Below, piece by piece: positions 24,958-36,675 of a DNA stretch of 64,000 nucleotides. The DNA comes from Neonectria sp. B-13. Lineage: Eukaryota > Ascomycota > Sordariomycetes > Hypocreales > Nectriaceae. Location: NCBI GenBank assembly GCA_002682825.1, contig NOKP01000023.1, forward strand, positions 558,001 through 622,000, given 5' to 3'. Every line of letters begins with the position of its first letter. Position 1 is the first letter of the stretch. The notes under the pieces are model-generated. The model saw only the letters and a program-made list of their open reading frames with translations, was not told where the DNA came from and did no database searches. The position numbers and the translations under genes are program-made.

Positions 24958-27900
24958 ATGGACGGAGATTGGGATGAGGTATGTTGGCCCAACGGCGCAT
25001 TCGCGCCCCCCCGTCGCGAGGCCACTTGCCGGCTCTCAAGGCGACCGCAATGGTAGCACCGAGGTCGCACTTGTGGCATCGTCCAGGTCCGCTTCTTGCG
25101 CAAGTGTGCCGTGTCCTCTGTGTCGTGTGCTGACCTCGCCTTCGTCTCTAGGTCGCCCGGATTCAGTTCCCGCCCCCGGGCGTGCACGCGATCCCCACCC
25201 CCGTAACGACCATGACCTTCGATACCTCGCAAGAGCTCCTCTGGACTGGCAATGATTATGTATGCCGTGCTATCGGCCCTGATTGCCTCGGTTCAGGTGC
25301 TCATCTTCATCCTAGGGTCGCGTAACTTCCTTCTATGGCACCGAACTACAACGATATTCCTCATTCAAGGCCCATCTGTCCTCCGATGGTCCAGTGCGCC
25401 AGATTCTCGTTAACGAGAAGGGCATTGTGGCCCTCGGCTCCAAAGATGTTCACATGGCACTGAGGAGGGGGCCACCCATATGGCATATTCGGTCTGTATT
25501 ATCAGCCAAACCGAGACTCGAGTATGATCAGGGACTAACTGGTAGCAGACATGATGACATGAAAGACTTACGATGTATGAGCTTCACGTCAAAGGGGACG
25601 GCCGAGATACTTGCCGCTGGGCTACAGGATACGATGCTTGTGATTGACCTAATTAAGGGTGATGTCGTCAAACAAGTCAGAAGACCTCTTTTCTTTCGCC
25701 CAACAGGAGATGCTGACAGCCGCGTATAGGTACCTACCGAACATCAGTATACGATCATGAAGCGCGGCCGTTATATCTGCGCCGCCACTAAGACTGGCTC
25801 CGTCAATCTTCTAGACCCTATCAGCTTCGCCGTTGTCAAAACCTGGAATGCTCACTCAGCTTTGATAAACGACATGGACGCTCAGCACGACTTCATCGTT
25901 ACCTGCGGATACTCCCTTAGACAGGGTCAGAACTACATGCTGGACCCGTTTCTCAACGTCTTCGATATTAAGAAGATGTCCTCGATGCCACCAATCCCAT
26001 TTCCTGCGGGTGCAGCATTTGTGCGTATGCATCCCCGCATGCTGACGACTAGTATCGTCGTGTCTCAGAGTGGCCAAATCCATGTTGTGGACCTCATGAA
26101 CCCAAACACCAGTAATGTCCGCCAGGCAAATGTTCTCACGTATCTTATTATGTTTGAGATAGCTCCATCCGGCGAAGCCATGGCTTTGACAGATGCCGAG
26201 CATCTCATTCACCTATGGGGCTCCCCGACCAAGCTTCACTTTGTCGATCTACCCACCCCCATCGAGTTCGCAACCCCTGAGGAACCGCTTCCCTCCATCG
26301 ACTGGACTCCAGAAACGTGAGTTAAGGCTACCGCATCCTTTCCTTCACCTTATTGATCGCTCTAGACCCCTGAACTCGATCGGCCTACCTTACTACCGAG
26401 ACGTTCTCGCCTCGGCTTGGCCGGACTTTCCGTCGGACGTTGGAGCACCTCCTATCAAGTACGACACTCAATTCTTATCAGGGCTCAAAGCTACCGAGTT
26501 TGGGCTCTATGGCAGAAATACCCGTGGACTCCGAAGAAACCAAACTGAGGACACCCGAAATGTCAACAAGTTTGTCAATTCTGGCCTCAAGGCACCTAAA
26601 TTCCTCAGCGAGAAGGCGCGTGAGCTGGCAACGTCGATACCGAGAGCCTTTGATGATAAAATGGATGAGCTGGCCGGTCCCCTTGGCGAAATGGAAATCG
26701 AGAGCAAGAAGTCCGAGGTGCCAGTTATGTACCGGAATGTCGAGATCAAGTACAGCAAGTTTGGCGTGGACGATTTCGACTTTGGGTCAGTATACTCGAG
26801 ATTGTCGCATTCGCGGACCATAACTGACCTGATGCAGGTTTTACAACATGACCCGATACTCTGGACTTGAGACTCACATCTCAAACTCGTATGCCAACTC
26901 GCTGCTTCAAATCATGCACTTTACGCCAGTTATTCGAAACCTTGCTCTCCAGCATGCCGCCTCCGCTTGTGTTGGCGAGATTTGCCTACTGTGCGAGCTT
27001 GGCTTCCTCTTTGATATGCTTGAGAAGGCAGATGGGTCGATTTGCCAAGCAACAAATATGCTCAAAACTCTTAGCAACCACCCCCAAGGTATTGCAACCA
27101 AGAAGCGTCGCCAACAATCCGTTTACTGACTTCTGTAGCTGGCCCCCTCGGCCTTCTTGAAGAGGACCCCCATGGATCCTCCCTAAACGTCATGCTGCAA
27201 GGTTTGACGAGGTTCCTCCTGGAGAAGATCGTCCATGACCATAAACAAATAAATCCAACTTCTTCTGCGATGGAGCAGGTTTGTTTTCCCATTCTAGTCG
27301 GGATAGAGTCCTGGCTAAATGCTGTTAGGTCCTTGCAACATCTGCAACTAGCTCGATTCGATGCATTAATTGTAGGAGCGAATACACGAGACCTGGATCG
27401 ACCCTTGTGAACGATTTGCTCTATCCATCAGGTGTAAGTGCAAGCCTGATTCTGAGCCCATCCAAACTAATCTATGCCCAGAAGCCCGGAGCACGGAACG
27501 CAAAGCAACCACGAACCACATTCTCTCAGATCCTCAAGAACAGCGTCGAGAGAGAAACAACTTCCAAAGGATGGTGCAGTAGATGCCAGCGATACCAAAC
27601 GATAGCGACGAAGAAAAGCATCCATAGCATTCCCGCGGTGCTTCTCCTCAACACTGCCATTACCAGCCAGGATCACAGGGCGCTCTGGTCGACCCCAGGA
27701 TGGCTGCCCGAGGAGATTGGAATAATAGTCGAACAAGGGCAATTCTTCTGTTATGAGGGGGAGGACTTGAAACTGCACCTACAACGAGGCATGCATAATA
27801 TCACGGTGTACTCGCTGATCGGCATGGCCATCAACATCGAAAGCGGTCAAACACAGAAATCGCATCTCGTGTCCATGGTCAATGGTAAGTTACGGTCCAC

Positions 27901-29063
27901 TGGGTTGATTCTAAAACTGACGAGTAAACAGTCGGGCATGCGGAACCGGAGGCACCGGATGAAAGCCAGTGGCACCTGTTTAACGATTTTCTGGTACGAT
28001 CCGTCAGCACAGAAGAGGCACTCACTTTCAACACGTCGTGGAAGGTCCCTTCTGTCGTTGCCTACCAAGCGAAGGAAGCCAACAACAAGCTCGACACGGA
28101 CTGGAAGAAGCACCTCGACACATCAATCCTCTACCGTGATCTCAAGTATGTTCTCTGACTAGCCCGTAACTTGAGCCGTGACGCTGACATGATATCAGCC
28201 CCAATACCGACACCGAGTCGAAGACCTACCAACTTCTGAAGCCCGAGACAGAGGCGCCAGGTCCAGATACTATAATTGCGCTCGATACCGAATTCGTTGC
28301 GGTGCGGCAGCCAGAGATCGAGATGAACTCGGACGGCGAAAGGGAGACGATCCGACCCATAGTGTATGCGCTCGCCCGGGCTTCTGTCGTGCGTGGCCAG
28401 GGTGAGGATGAGGGCACCCCATTTATCGACGATTACATCGCGATTAGGGAACCGATTGTCGATTATTTGACATCGTACTCGGGAATCACGGAGCAAGACT
28501 TGGACCCTCGCATCTCGAAGCACAGCTTGCTCCCCCTGAAGATGGCATACAAGAAGATCTGGATCCTGCTCAATCTCGGGTGCAAGTTTCTGGGCCACGG
28601 TCTGAAGCAGGATTTCCGAGTCATGAACATCCACGTCCCCAAGTCTCAAGTCATCGACACCATTGATCTCTTCTTCCTCAAATCTCGCCTGCGAAAGCTC
28701 TCTTTAGCGTTCCTGGCTTGGTATCTGCTCAAGGAGGACATCCAAATGGAAACACACGACTCTATTGAAGATTCACGGACAGCGCTCAAGCTGTATCGAA
28801 AGTTTCTGGAATTCCAGGATGCGGGAATTCTCGAGACGATGCTGCAGGACATTTATCGCAGTGGACGGGAGGTGAACTTCAAGCCGCCGCGAAAGGACGA
28901 TGGGCAGATCCCAAGAAGCGAGACCCCGCCGCCTCTTCCCGTTGACGGCGTTGCGCCTCCTTCAACGCCAGTGCGGCCGGCAGGAATTGGGGGACAAACA
29001 CCTGGGTCGGCGTTTGGAGGAGGCTCGAGCTGGACGCCAGGGAAGGGATCACCACTTCCATAG
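24958..29063 (+). CDS. PAN2: PAN2, catalytic subunit of the PAN2-PAN3 poly(A) nuclease
   Basis: Twelve exons: 24958-24978, 25152-25259, 25316-25491, 25549-25675, 25730-26316, 26366-26785, 26838-27088, 27139-27278, 27329-27433, 27482-27884, 27932-28145, 28199-29063; 1138 residues. It shortens mRNA poly(A) tails in the cytoplasm together with PAN3. Residues 1-330 are WD40-like ([24 protein letters not shown]), followed by the PAN3-binding linker. From about 481 there is a ubiquitin-hydrolase-like domain in which [13 protein letters not shown] replaces the active Cys box, so it is catalytically dead as in all PAN2. The C-terminal DEDD exonuclease starts at ALDTEFVA (Asp880, Glu882) and continues with GHGLKQDF and [14 protein letters not shown] Pro/Gly-rich tail closes the protein. 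The first exon codes for only seven residues. Donors GTCTGT (intron 3) and GTCAGA (intron 4) are atypical, but the flanking protein is conserved. Confidence 0.95.
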
Positions 29064-29573
29064 TTGTTGCGTTGAGAGACGGGATAGTCTATGTTTGCAT
29101 CATAAGAGAGACAGCGCTGAGAGTTTTGCTCAAGCGCTCACTTTGAACCTTGAACAAAACTAGGACACCGGAACTGCCGACTAAGTTAACTCCGGCATCG
29201 TGACCGATCTTGTTTAGGAGCTTAGCTTGGACGAGAAAGACGTGTTCTTCAGTAAATACCGAGGCACCTGCTTCATATTCGGACTGTAGCAAAATAGTTA
29301 TCAAACACTCTTCGATGCAAAAGGTCATTGTGGCCAGAGTATCACTTGGAGAGCTTGAGCCGCCAAGCCCGCCAAAGTACTAAGTAGGCGCTAAGTATTC
29401 GTACCTGAGGTATTACCTTGGAAAGGCGAGGTCAGCATTGAATCTCAGATCCCAAGCAACCTTGACACGTTGCAGCGTAGTATATCCGTATCCGTACCGC
29501 CAGTGCAAACATGCGGGGCATGCTTTAGGCCTACACCTCAACATCAACCTCAGCAGAACCTCCATACTCCATC
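29064..29573. other. Intergenic, PAN2 3' end and regulator promoter
   Basis: 510 bases between two genes on the same strand. It holds the PAN2 3' region and the upstream region of the Zn2Cys6 gene. No further feature seen. Confidence 0.5.
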
Positions 29574-31316
29574 ATGGCACACCGTAGCCGAGGCTGTCAA
29601 CGTTGCCGCCAACGGCGTGTAAAGGTGCATCTTACTATGGCTCAATTGATTTGTTCCTCCTCGTGGATTGACTGTTAACATCTGGTTGACAGTGCGATGG
29701 CGGTCGTCCCTCGTGCCAACGCTGCTTGACCCGCAACGAGCTGTGTGTTGGCTATAGGGATGAAGCAGACCTCGTCTTCCAGCACGAGACGGACAAGGTG
29801 GTGCTCAAGAGCCAGTCCGAGTCAGTTACCTCTTCTACGTCGACATCGAGGTCGACCCGACGCACCCGAAGCAGGTCACTGGAACGTCCCCCTACGGCCC
29901 AATTCTTGGATGCCTCGCATCTTCAGCTTCCCTCAGCTCTCCCCTGGCTCAAGGCGCCGCCTTCTGAAAAGGAATTGCTATCAGTGGAGGACCGAGCAGT
30001 ATCGATTTTCATGGACAAGTACGTCATTTATCCTTGCCATGAATCCTCCTCTCCGGGCTTTCTCGAACATCTGCCTTGTCTATTCAAGGAGGTCAATGTC
30101 GACGGCCGTCACGCCTTGCGCTGGGCGGTACAGGCCGCTGCCATGGCGGACCTCTCGCGGGATCAGAGTCCCGAAATTCTTGCCCCCCGAGCCCTGGAGT
30201 ATTATGGACAGGCCCTAAACGCTCTGGGAAACTCTTTGGCGGAGAAAGGCAAGATTCCAGATGATTACGACCTAATGACCGTGGTGATTCTGGATTTGTT
30301 CGAAGTTGAGAGCTCCAATCCGCTTCGACTATCAGCGCTGATGAGATATTTAGACACTGTTCATGCCGGAAACCGCATCTAGCGGGTCTCATGCTCAAGG
30401 CATGGCGCACATTCTAAGACTTCGTGGTCATGAGCAGTTCCACGACCCCCGAGGATGGAGCCTGTTCCGCCTGGCACATCATCGTTTGGTAGGCAAACTT
30501 GCCCCTTTGCTACCAATGGACCTCCCTAATTTATCTTCCGTCTAGCAAAAACAGCAACTGGCAAAGCAGATTGGACCCCTTCCGGAGTCCAAAGTATGGC
30601 TCGATACTCTTAACGAGGAGATGTCGTCTGTGCGTCTCGAGAAGGATGCTTTGGAAATCTCGACAATGTGCCAGAGAGCGAACGAAATCATCGAGTCCCT
30701 CGGCGCGGATACGCTCAACTTCGAGCAGTTCATTGAGTTGTTCCCGGAAGTCACCCGCCTCGACCAGCAGGCTGTCAAGCGGCGGGGAAAACCCGAGTGG
30801 CATTTCAAAACTCTTCATAAGAGTGACGTCTTGGGCGACCAAGAAGTTATCAGCCGTTTTCCCGAGAAGATTGAAATTCACCGAGATGTATGGAACGCCT
30901 ATGAATGGAGTTATCATCGCTCAGCACGAATCATCTTACATCAGAAGCTGTTGGCCTGCCTGGATAAGGCGAAATCAATACCCACGCCGCAGTGGTATTC
31001 TGACTCGGAAGCCATCATCCGAGATCAGGAACAAGCGTCGCTATGGACCATCGAGACGCTATCGGACGAAATTCTGGCTACGGTTCCACAGTCCTTTGGA
31101 GACATAGATCATCTCGGCCGCTGCCTCCCAGATCCATCGAAACCCCCCCGATGTCAAGCGATTGGCGCATACCTCCTCTTATGGCCGATGCGCATCCTTA
31201 AAGATCCTAAGGGAAAGAGTACGCCGTCACAGCAAGTCGCAGCACAGATCGTCTTTGAAAGAATACGAGAATGCACAGGAATGAAATCCAATTTGGGGGC
31301 TCTATCTATGATATAA
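29574..31316 (+). CDS. Zn2Cys6 transcription factor with fungal-specific TF domain
   Basis: Four exons: 29574-29624, 29693-30304, 30354-30488, 30546-31316; 522 residues. The zinc cluster is at the extreme N-terminus (Cys8, Cys11, Cys18, Cys25, Cys28, Cys35; RGCQRCRQRRVKCDGGRPSC), split by intron 1 after Lys17. A Ser/Thr/Arg-rich linker follows. The rest is the helical regulatory domain found in many fungal regulators, including GMAHILRLRG and a conserved DPRGWSLFRLAHHRL segment. Intron 2 uses a weak GTTGAG donor; it is placed by frame and by the continuity of this domain, so its exact edge is less certain. It converges on the cupin gene with 39 bases between the stops. The target pathway is unknown. 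Confidence 0.85.
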
Positions 31317-31355
31317 TCTTATATAGAACGCTTATGCCACAGAAGGCTAAGTGGC

Positions 31356-31880
31356 TCACTTCTTAAATACAGTCTCCTCCAGCACCGTCCCATTCTGGAG
31401 CACGACCTTCTCCGCCCCGAGCATCACGCAGAGCAATTGGCAAGGCAGCTCTGTGCGGTTGATCCAACTATGGTTCACGCCCTGCTGTACAATAAACTCC
31501 CCAGCCTTGACAGTCTTCTCATCGCCTCCGTCCAGGGCCAGAACGATTTCACCGGTGAGGACGACGCAGTAGTCGATGCTCTGCGTGCGATGCATCGGGG
31601 AGCTATCACCGCCCTCGATCTGTGAGATGCAGAAGACGGCGCCCTGCGGAGAACACCGCGGGAGGGTATTGGCAAAGGAAGGGGTAGCTTCCATGTTGTT
31701 GACGGGCACAGATTGGCGGATGTCGAAGACGGTAAAGGCGCTGCGCTTTGGGGGAAAGGGTGTGAAGGGTGTGAGGCGTTCGTCAGAAGCGAAGACAGAG
31801 GTGCCATCTTCAGAGTGAGTGGTTCGCACAAGGCGAGGAAGAGAGCTGGTCTCGCTAGACTGGATAGACTGATGGGACAT
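31356..31880 (-). CDS. Small cupin-domain protein
   Basis: Single exon, 174 residues. The C-terminal half carries a single cupin barrel: MHRTQSIDYCVVLTGEI (motif 1), LDGGDEKTVKAGEFIVQQGVNHSWINR (given here in part as KAGEFIVQQGVNHSW, motif 2). The MHRT-S-DY signature and the VNH-W motif are typical of small fungal cupins often found beside secondary-metabolite or catabolic genes. A likely metal site uses the two His residues. The N-terminal 60 residues are Ser/Thr-rich and less conserved. Substrate and reaction are unknown. It is convergent with the Zn2Cys6 factor, 39 bases apart, so their 3' UTRs must overlap. Confidence 0.85.
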   Translation of the reverse strand: MSHQSIQSSETSSLPRLVRTTHSEDGTSVFASDERLTPFTPFPPKRSAFTVFDIRQSVPVNNMEATPSFANTLPRCSPQGAVFCISQIEGGDSSPMHRTQSIDYCVVLTGEIVLALDGGDEKTVKAGEFIVQQGVNHSWINRTELPCQLLCVMLGAEKVVLQNGTVLEETVFKK

Positions 31881-32709
31881 GTTGAAAGTATTGGTGATTT
31901 GTTTCTTGGGAGAGTTCGGTGTAAATGGAGATGTTGTAAGTTGGAAGATAGTAGTGGTATGAGTGTGTAGCGATGGGAGAGGTGAGAAGAGTGAGTAGAA
32001 GCTGATGATCTGAGCAATCCAGAAACAAGTGAGAGAACCATGGCCTACTTATAGCTTTCCCAGTCTATTCTTTCGGCTCTTCGGAGTCGCGAAACGTCGA
32101 GCATAATCATGGGAACTCTAGTAACTATCGTCGTTCAGGGATGTTCGCGCCGCTTACCCGATTGGGAAACCCCAACGAGGTGATGATGACGGCCCACCAG
32201 AGATCCCACCAGGGATCCCACGTCAGTCATCCTGTGGTTCTCTCTCCGGTCTTATCACCGCCGTATACGAAACGTGGCTGAGTGGATGACTGCTAACAAG
32301 TTGAGTTTGCTGGATCATTTCCCTCGTGTGTTCAGGGCTTTGTTGTCAGGAAGGCCGGTCAGCTTCAAGCTCATGTGGGTGTTTTACGCTCGCCAGGCGT
32401 TGATAAGGTAAATGCGATCTCCATCCCGTGGACTGTGCCTTTGGCTTGAACCTGAAGGTTTCAAAGTAAACTCAAGACCATGTACATCACTCAGGCCTAA
32501 TGAACATGACAGCTATCCAAGTGCTCACACCCCTTCGATTGCAGTAAGTCTTCGAGTTAGGAAGGACTGGTGCCTCAAACATTACAAGTCCCATGTTAAG
32601 AAGACGTATTGTGTGATCGAATAGTTCCTTTCAAAGCTCCGTACCTAGTTGCAAGGTATAATAGTTGTACAGCCAAACTCCCCATCCCCCAATTCCACGC
32701 TAAATTCAT
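31881..32709. other. Intergenic between cupin and SAS3-type gene
   Basis: Promoter of the cupin gene at the left and the 3' region of the acetyltransferase at the right. No supported gene. Confidence 0.5.
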
Positions 32710-35700
32710 TCATACGTCCTCCCCTTCGGCATCAACATCCTCTTCCTCTTCAATAGGTTCATGCCCCCCCCGATCAGTTTCGGCTCCAGATGCATCGCGG
32801 TCGACACCATCCTCATTAACAGGTTCGCCGTTGGTCGTCTCAGTCGACACGACAACCGAGTCCTGCGCTGGTGTCTCCCCGACCGAACTCTCCGCCTTTT
32901 CGGGGCCCTTGCCCTCCGTAATTGGTTGCAGCAGGGGTGTTTTGGCCGACCATCCGGGTGGAAGACCGGGCCCGCTATCGGCATTTCCGTAGTCGGCCTT
33001 CTTGGTTCCTTTTGGCCATCGCCCAGGTCCACGGCCAGTTCCACCACTCTTTCGCCTTGAGGAATTCTTTGAGGAATTCTTCGACGAACTCTTTGATGAA
33101 GTCCTTGGGCGCGATGGCGTGGGTCGGTGACTGCTTCCTCCAGGCCGTCGAGATCTTGAACCGCCACTGACAGTTCGCGGCGCAGATGGTCGACTAAAAC
33201 TCTGGCGCGAACGATCGGCGCGCCGACTACCTGCAATTGCTGGGAAGACCTCGAAACGCGCGGGAGGAATGCCCCGGTAGGGTAATGCCCAAGGCTCAGT
33301 ACCGTCGTCTTCAACATCGCGCATCTCCTCATCCTTGGGCGATGTGCTCTCCTGGTCCTCCGACGCTACCTTCTCAATAGACGTGACTGGTTCCGATCCA
33401 GCCTCCTCTTCCGCTTCGGTTGACTCTAGTGGGAGTTCCGTTCCTTGTTCAGACACACTCTTGTTGTCACCGTTTACAGTTGGTTGACTCTCCACGCCGG
33501 TGGTGTCAAGTCCCTCGTCAACTTTCGCCTCGTCGTCTTCCCGAGGAGCAATTGTGTTGATAGGTGGACCAAGCTCGAAGTTGGCTGCGTTGCTGCGTCC
33601 CATAACATAGGGCGTCCAAGCGAGAGCCTCGGGCTTCAACATCACATGTCCCTTGGACTCCCACTTAGCAACATATTGTCGGCAGTAGTCCACGTCCACT
33701 CTGAAGGCGTAAAGCTTCGTCTGTGGATCTCGTACTAGGGCACGCAGGCCTTCCAAAGCCGCGATTACATCATCGGGTGTCATTCCTGTGCCGTCGGATA
33801 TGCGTTTGATGCTTAGTCCTTGTTTTTTGTACTCCCCTCCGTCCATGGCATCGAGAAAGTAGCGGCACAAAATTAAGCGCCAGTAGTTGCGGTAAGACAC
33901 CAGACCCATGTCCGACAAGGGCTTTTCTGGCGAGCCTGTCTTTTGCTCGACCTTTGTAAGCAAGTATGAAAAGTCGATAAGAAGATTGCCATAGCCCTTC
34001 CGTTGGTGAATCGGTAAGGTTAGAATGCATGAGACATTGTTCTGGCTGCTGGCTCGTTTCTCTTTAGAGAAGTATCCCACGAAGTGATAACCACAGTCGT
34101 CGTATTCGCAAAGGACATAGAAGAGGAAGGGTTCCACATCGTAGTAAAGGGTCTTTGAGCCAAGGAACAGCTTGGCAAGAAGACAAAGGTTCTGGCAGTA
34201 GACGGGGTTTTTGCGACCGTCAACTTCAAAGACTGATACAGAGCCATGCCGATATATCTCATCCCCTGGCGGATGCTTTGCTGGACATTTGAGCTTGTGC
34301 CTCCACGCGACGTAGTCCGAATTCATGTATTTGAGACAAAACTCGCAGATGTATAGCACGCGGTTTCGACTGTACTCGGCTGGATACGGTGCGGCGTACC
34401 AGGTGTCGATTTCCCAACCGCCAAACTCGATGCACTCGATTTGACTTGCATTCTCGCTCGACTTTTTGGCCTTGCGCAGAGGGACATCGGCCTCGGCTTG
34501 CATGGCAAGAACGCGGGCCCTCCACTCGTCTTCGGCCTTTTGTTTAGCTTCATCGAATTTCCGGCGGTCCTCAGGCACGGGGAGTGTTTTTGAGGTATCA
34601 GCCTCAGCTTCGGTCAAGATACCGCCATAGGGTTTTCCCTTCATGTCCTCTGTTTCCCTATCAAAAAACGAGTAGAATGGCTGTGAGTAAGTGTCGGAGG
34701 TAAACGGGGTCGGGAGGTTGGTGATAGCAGCAATGGCAGCAGCAGTAGCAGCAGCAGTAGCAGCAGCAGTAGCAGCAGCAGTAGCAGCAGCAGAAGTGGC
34801 AGCAGAAGTGGCAGCAGTAGCTGCAGCGGCAGCAGCAGAGGCAGCAGGAGGAGGGGGAGGGTTATTCTTGGGTGTAACCACCGCCGCTGGACGTGAGGGT
34901 GTTGGTTTCGCAGCACTCCCTGGAGGTCGTCTTCTGTCGCGTTTTCTCCGGGAGAGGATTTCCTTCAGGTTGCCAGGCCGGACTTGGATCTTCAGAACCA
35001 GGGCGTTGCGAGTGCGTTTTTCAATACTGACGGGTGGGGGTCGCGTAACCTTGAGCCGGAGAGCTCTAGAAGGATGTTGCCTTGTACCTTCCGTCGAGTT
35101 TTCGTTGTCCATTGCGTCCTCGTTTGAAGAGTGAGGCTCGACCGATTGATTCCGTCGGCGCTTTCTGAGGGATGCAGCATTATCCTCGGATTCTAGTGAT
35201 GATGACTTGCGCTTCCTCAACGTGCGGGATCCGTCCATAGATTCATCATTCACAGCATTTTCGTTCATAGCAGAAGAAGACACCGAGCCGTCAACTCCCG
35301 ACTGAGTCAGTAGCAATCCCTCAGGGAGCTCAGGGACATCTGATTGTTGTGATGTGAGCTGGATATCGTCGTCCATGTCCTGATCGGGCATATCTTCGTC
35401 CTCCGGTTCCTCCGAGTCTTCATCTTCTTCCACTCCCCTGGCATCTTCCCATGGGGCATCCTCATCCGACTCCTCGTCGAGAGCGCTGGGTAGATCAGAT
35501 CCATCACTGTCCGACTCCTCTTCTTCGTTGTCTGTTTCTCCAGGCTTGAATTTGACAGCCCCCACGCCCTCGTCTTGGTCGTACTCTTCTCCCTCGGCGT
35601 CCACGTCACCATCCTCTTCGTCGTCGCCGTTTTCGTGGTTCTGATGACCATCAAAAGTAGTTCGTTGGTGTAGTATAAAGTCGTTGTCGTCCTCGCCTTC

Positions 35701-35940
35701 AGCATCTTCGTCTAGCTCTTCACCTAGCTCTTCGCCTGATGCATCGCGGTCGCTAAAGTCGATATCCTCGTCGTCACCAACAGGGTTGTCCGCGCCAGTC
35801 CCCATGCGAGATTTGTAAGATCCCATAGCATTAATCGTAGAAGCTTCGCCCGCGGTGTCGGCAGTGTCATACTCGGCGTCTTGGTCGGAGAGCATGACAC
35901 TCTGCTGAAGTTCTTCCTCCATAGCTTGCGCGCTTGGCAT
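32710..35940 (-). CDS. SAS3: MYST-family histone acetyltransferase, SAS3-type
   Basis: Single exon, 1076 residues; the ATG at 35940 is the first in frame. The N-terminal third is very acidic with KR patches, then a poly-Ala tract (about 362-405). The MYST domain covers about 505-790. It has the C2HC finger (CEFCLKYMNSDYVAWRH then LKCP), the autoacetylated-Lys region (YFSKEK), the active-site Cys in NNVSCILTLP, the acetyl-CoA loop QRKGYG, and the catalytic Glu in GSPEKPLSD. There is no chromodomain, which argues against ESA1. The long acidic N-terminus and basic C-terminus fit SAS3 (Mst2 in fission yeast), the catalytic subunit of the NuA3-type complex that acetylates histone H3. The C-terminus is rich in Ser, Arg and Pro. 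The MYST identity is certain; the SAS3 subtype is a strong inference. It shares a divergent 735-bp region with the complex I gene. Confidence 0.92.
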   Translation of the reverse strand: MPSAQAMEEELQQSVMLSDQDAEYDTADTAGEASTINAMGSYKSRMGTGADNPVGDDEDIDFSDRDASGEELGEELDEDAEGEDDNDFILHQRTTFDGHQNHENGDDEEDGDVDAEGEEYDQDEGVGAVKFKPGETDNEEEESDSDGSDLPSALDEESDEDAPWEDARGVEEDEDSEEPEDEDMPDQDMDDDIQLTSQQSDVPELPEGLLLTQSGVDGSVSSSAMNENAVNDESMDGSRTLRKRKSSSLESEDNAASLRKRRRNQSVEPHSSNEDAMDNENSTEGTRQHPSRALRLKVTRPPPVSIEKRTRNALVLKIQVRPGNLKEILSRRKRDRRRPPGSAAKPTPSRPAAVVTPKNNPPPPPAASAAAAAATAATSAATSAAATAAATAAATAAATAAAIAAITNLPTPFTSDTYSQPFYSFFDRETEDMKGKPYGGILTEAEADTSKTLPVPEDRRKFDEAKQKAEDEWRARVLAMQAEADVPLRKAKKSSENASQIECIEFGGWEIDTWYAAPYPAEYSRNRVLYICEFCLKYMNSDYVAWRHKLKCPAKHPPGDEIYRHGSVSVFEVDGRKNPVYCQNLCLLAKLFLGSKTLYYDVEPFLFYVLCEYDDCGYHFVGYFSKEKRASSQNNVSCILTLPIHQRKGYGNLLIDFSYLLTKVEQKTGSPEKPLSDMGLVSYRNYWRLILCRYFLDAMDGGEYKKQGLSIKRISDGTGMTPDDVIAALEGLRALVRDPQTKLYAFRVDVDYCRQYVAKWESKGHVMLKPEALAWTPYVMGRSNAANFELGPPINTIAPREDDEAKVDEGLDTTGVESQPTVNGDNKSVSEQGTELPLESTEAEEEAGSEPVTSIEKVASEDQESTSPKDEEMRDVEDDGTEPWALPYRGIPPARFEVFPAIAGSRRADRSRQSFSRPSAPRTVSGGSRSRRPGGSSHRPTPSRPRTSSKSSSKNSSKNSSRRKSGGTGRGPGRWPKGTKKADYGNADSGPGLPPGWSAKTPLLQPITEGKGPEKAESSVGETPAQDSVVVSTETTNGEPVNEDGVDRDASGAETDRGGHEPIEEEEDVDAEGEDV
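34727..34852 (-). repeat. Trinucleotide tract encoding poly-Ala in the SAS3-type protein
   Basis: Imperfect GCN array (seen as GCAGCAGTA-type units on the + strand). On the coding strand it gives Ala runs broken by Thr and Ser. An in-frame repeat of this kind is prone to length variation without frameshift. Confidence 0.85.
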
Positions 35941-36675
35941 GGTCACCCCAGCGTCCTAACAAGAAAGATGTGGAGTCGAACAGATAGGATTCGCATGTCG
36001 GTCGGATGCAGGGTGTTGCGATGGGTTTTCTCGCGGTGTCGTCACGGTCGGTTCATGACGATTCTTGCCGAGACGCGGTCGTAGATCGAGGGGGGGAGCC
36101 TCGGCACTGGACGTGCTGTCCAGCTGACGCTGAGCCAATTGCAAAGTTGAGCGGAGGTATCCTGGCCGTTACAAAGAACGTGCCGGGAACGTGATCGACA
36201 GTGGCAGCGATGATGGAGGTGGATGTCCTGTGGGATCAAAGTCGCGTTATTCACGATGTGTTCACCAGGTGTCGCGGGAGCTTGTTGCCACAGTGCGTGC
36301 GACTCCGGCTTCAAGGCACTCCACCTATTTTCCCGTGTGATACTGTGTGTAGCTGGGATGCGCTAACTGTCCAACCATGCAGGGGTGCGGGACGTGGTCA
36401 CATCTTCAATACAGTACCAACTGGCGCGGGAGTGCTTACTTAGGTACGTACTGCCGATTCCGGTTGACGCCTCAGGCACCAACCCCATCACCAATCGCTC
36501 CATCGTCAATGGCTCGGTTTATCGTGAGCTTCAAGACGACGATCCGGCCGCTCGGAAGACTAACGACCACCCCGAAAGCCCCAAACGACAGGTAAAACCT
36601 GGTCAATTCGAATCCCGGACCGGCGAACAACATACCGAATATCTTCAAGTCTGCTCAGGCAGCACCGCCGCGACC
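35941..36675. promoter_or_regulatory. Divergent promoter region of SAS3-type and NDUFA1 genes
   Basis: 735 bases between opposite-facing start codons, so both promoters and leaders must lie here unless leader introns extend further. No recognised operator was identified. Confidence 0.6.

Noticed and set aside
34691..35134. + strand frame with poly-Ala, antisense to the SAS3-type gene
   Set aside because: Mirror of the trinucleotide tract in a firmly assigned gene.
36589..36640. TTCGAATCCC-like sequence resembling a tRNA B-box
   Set aside because: No matching acceptor, D or anticodon arms could be drawn around it, and it lies directly upstream of the NDUFA1 start.
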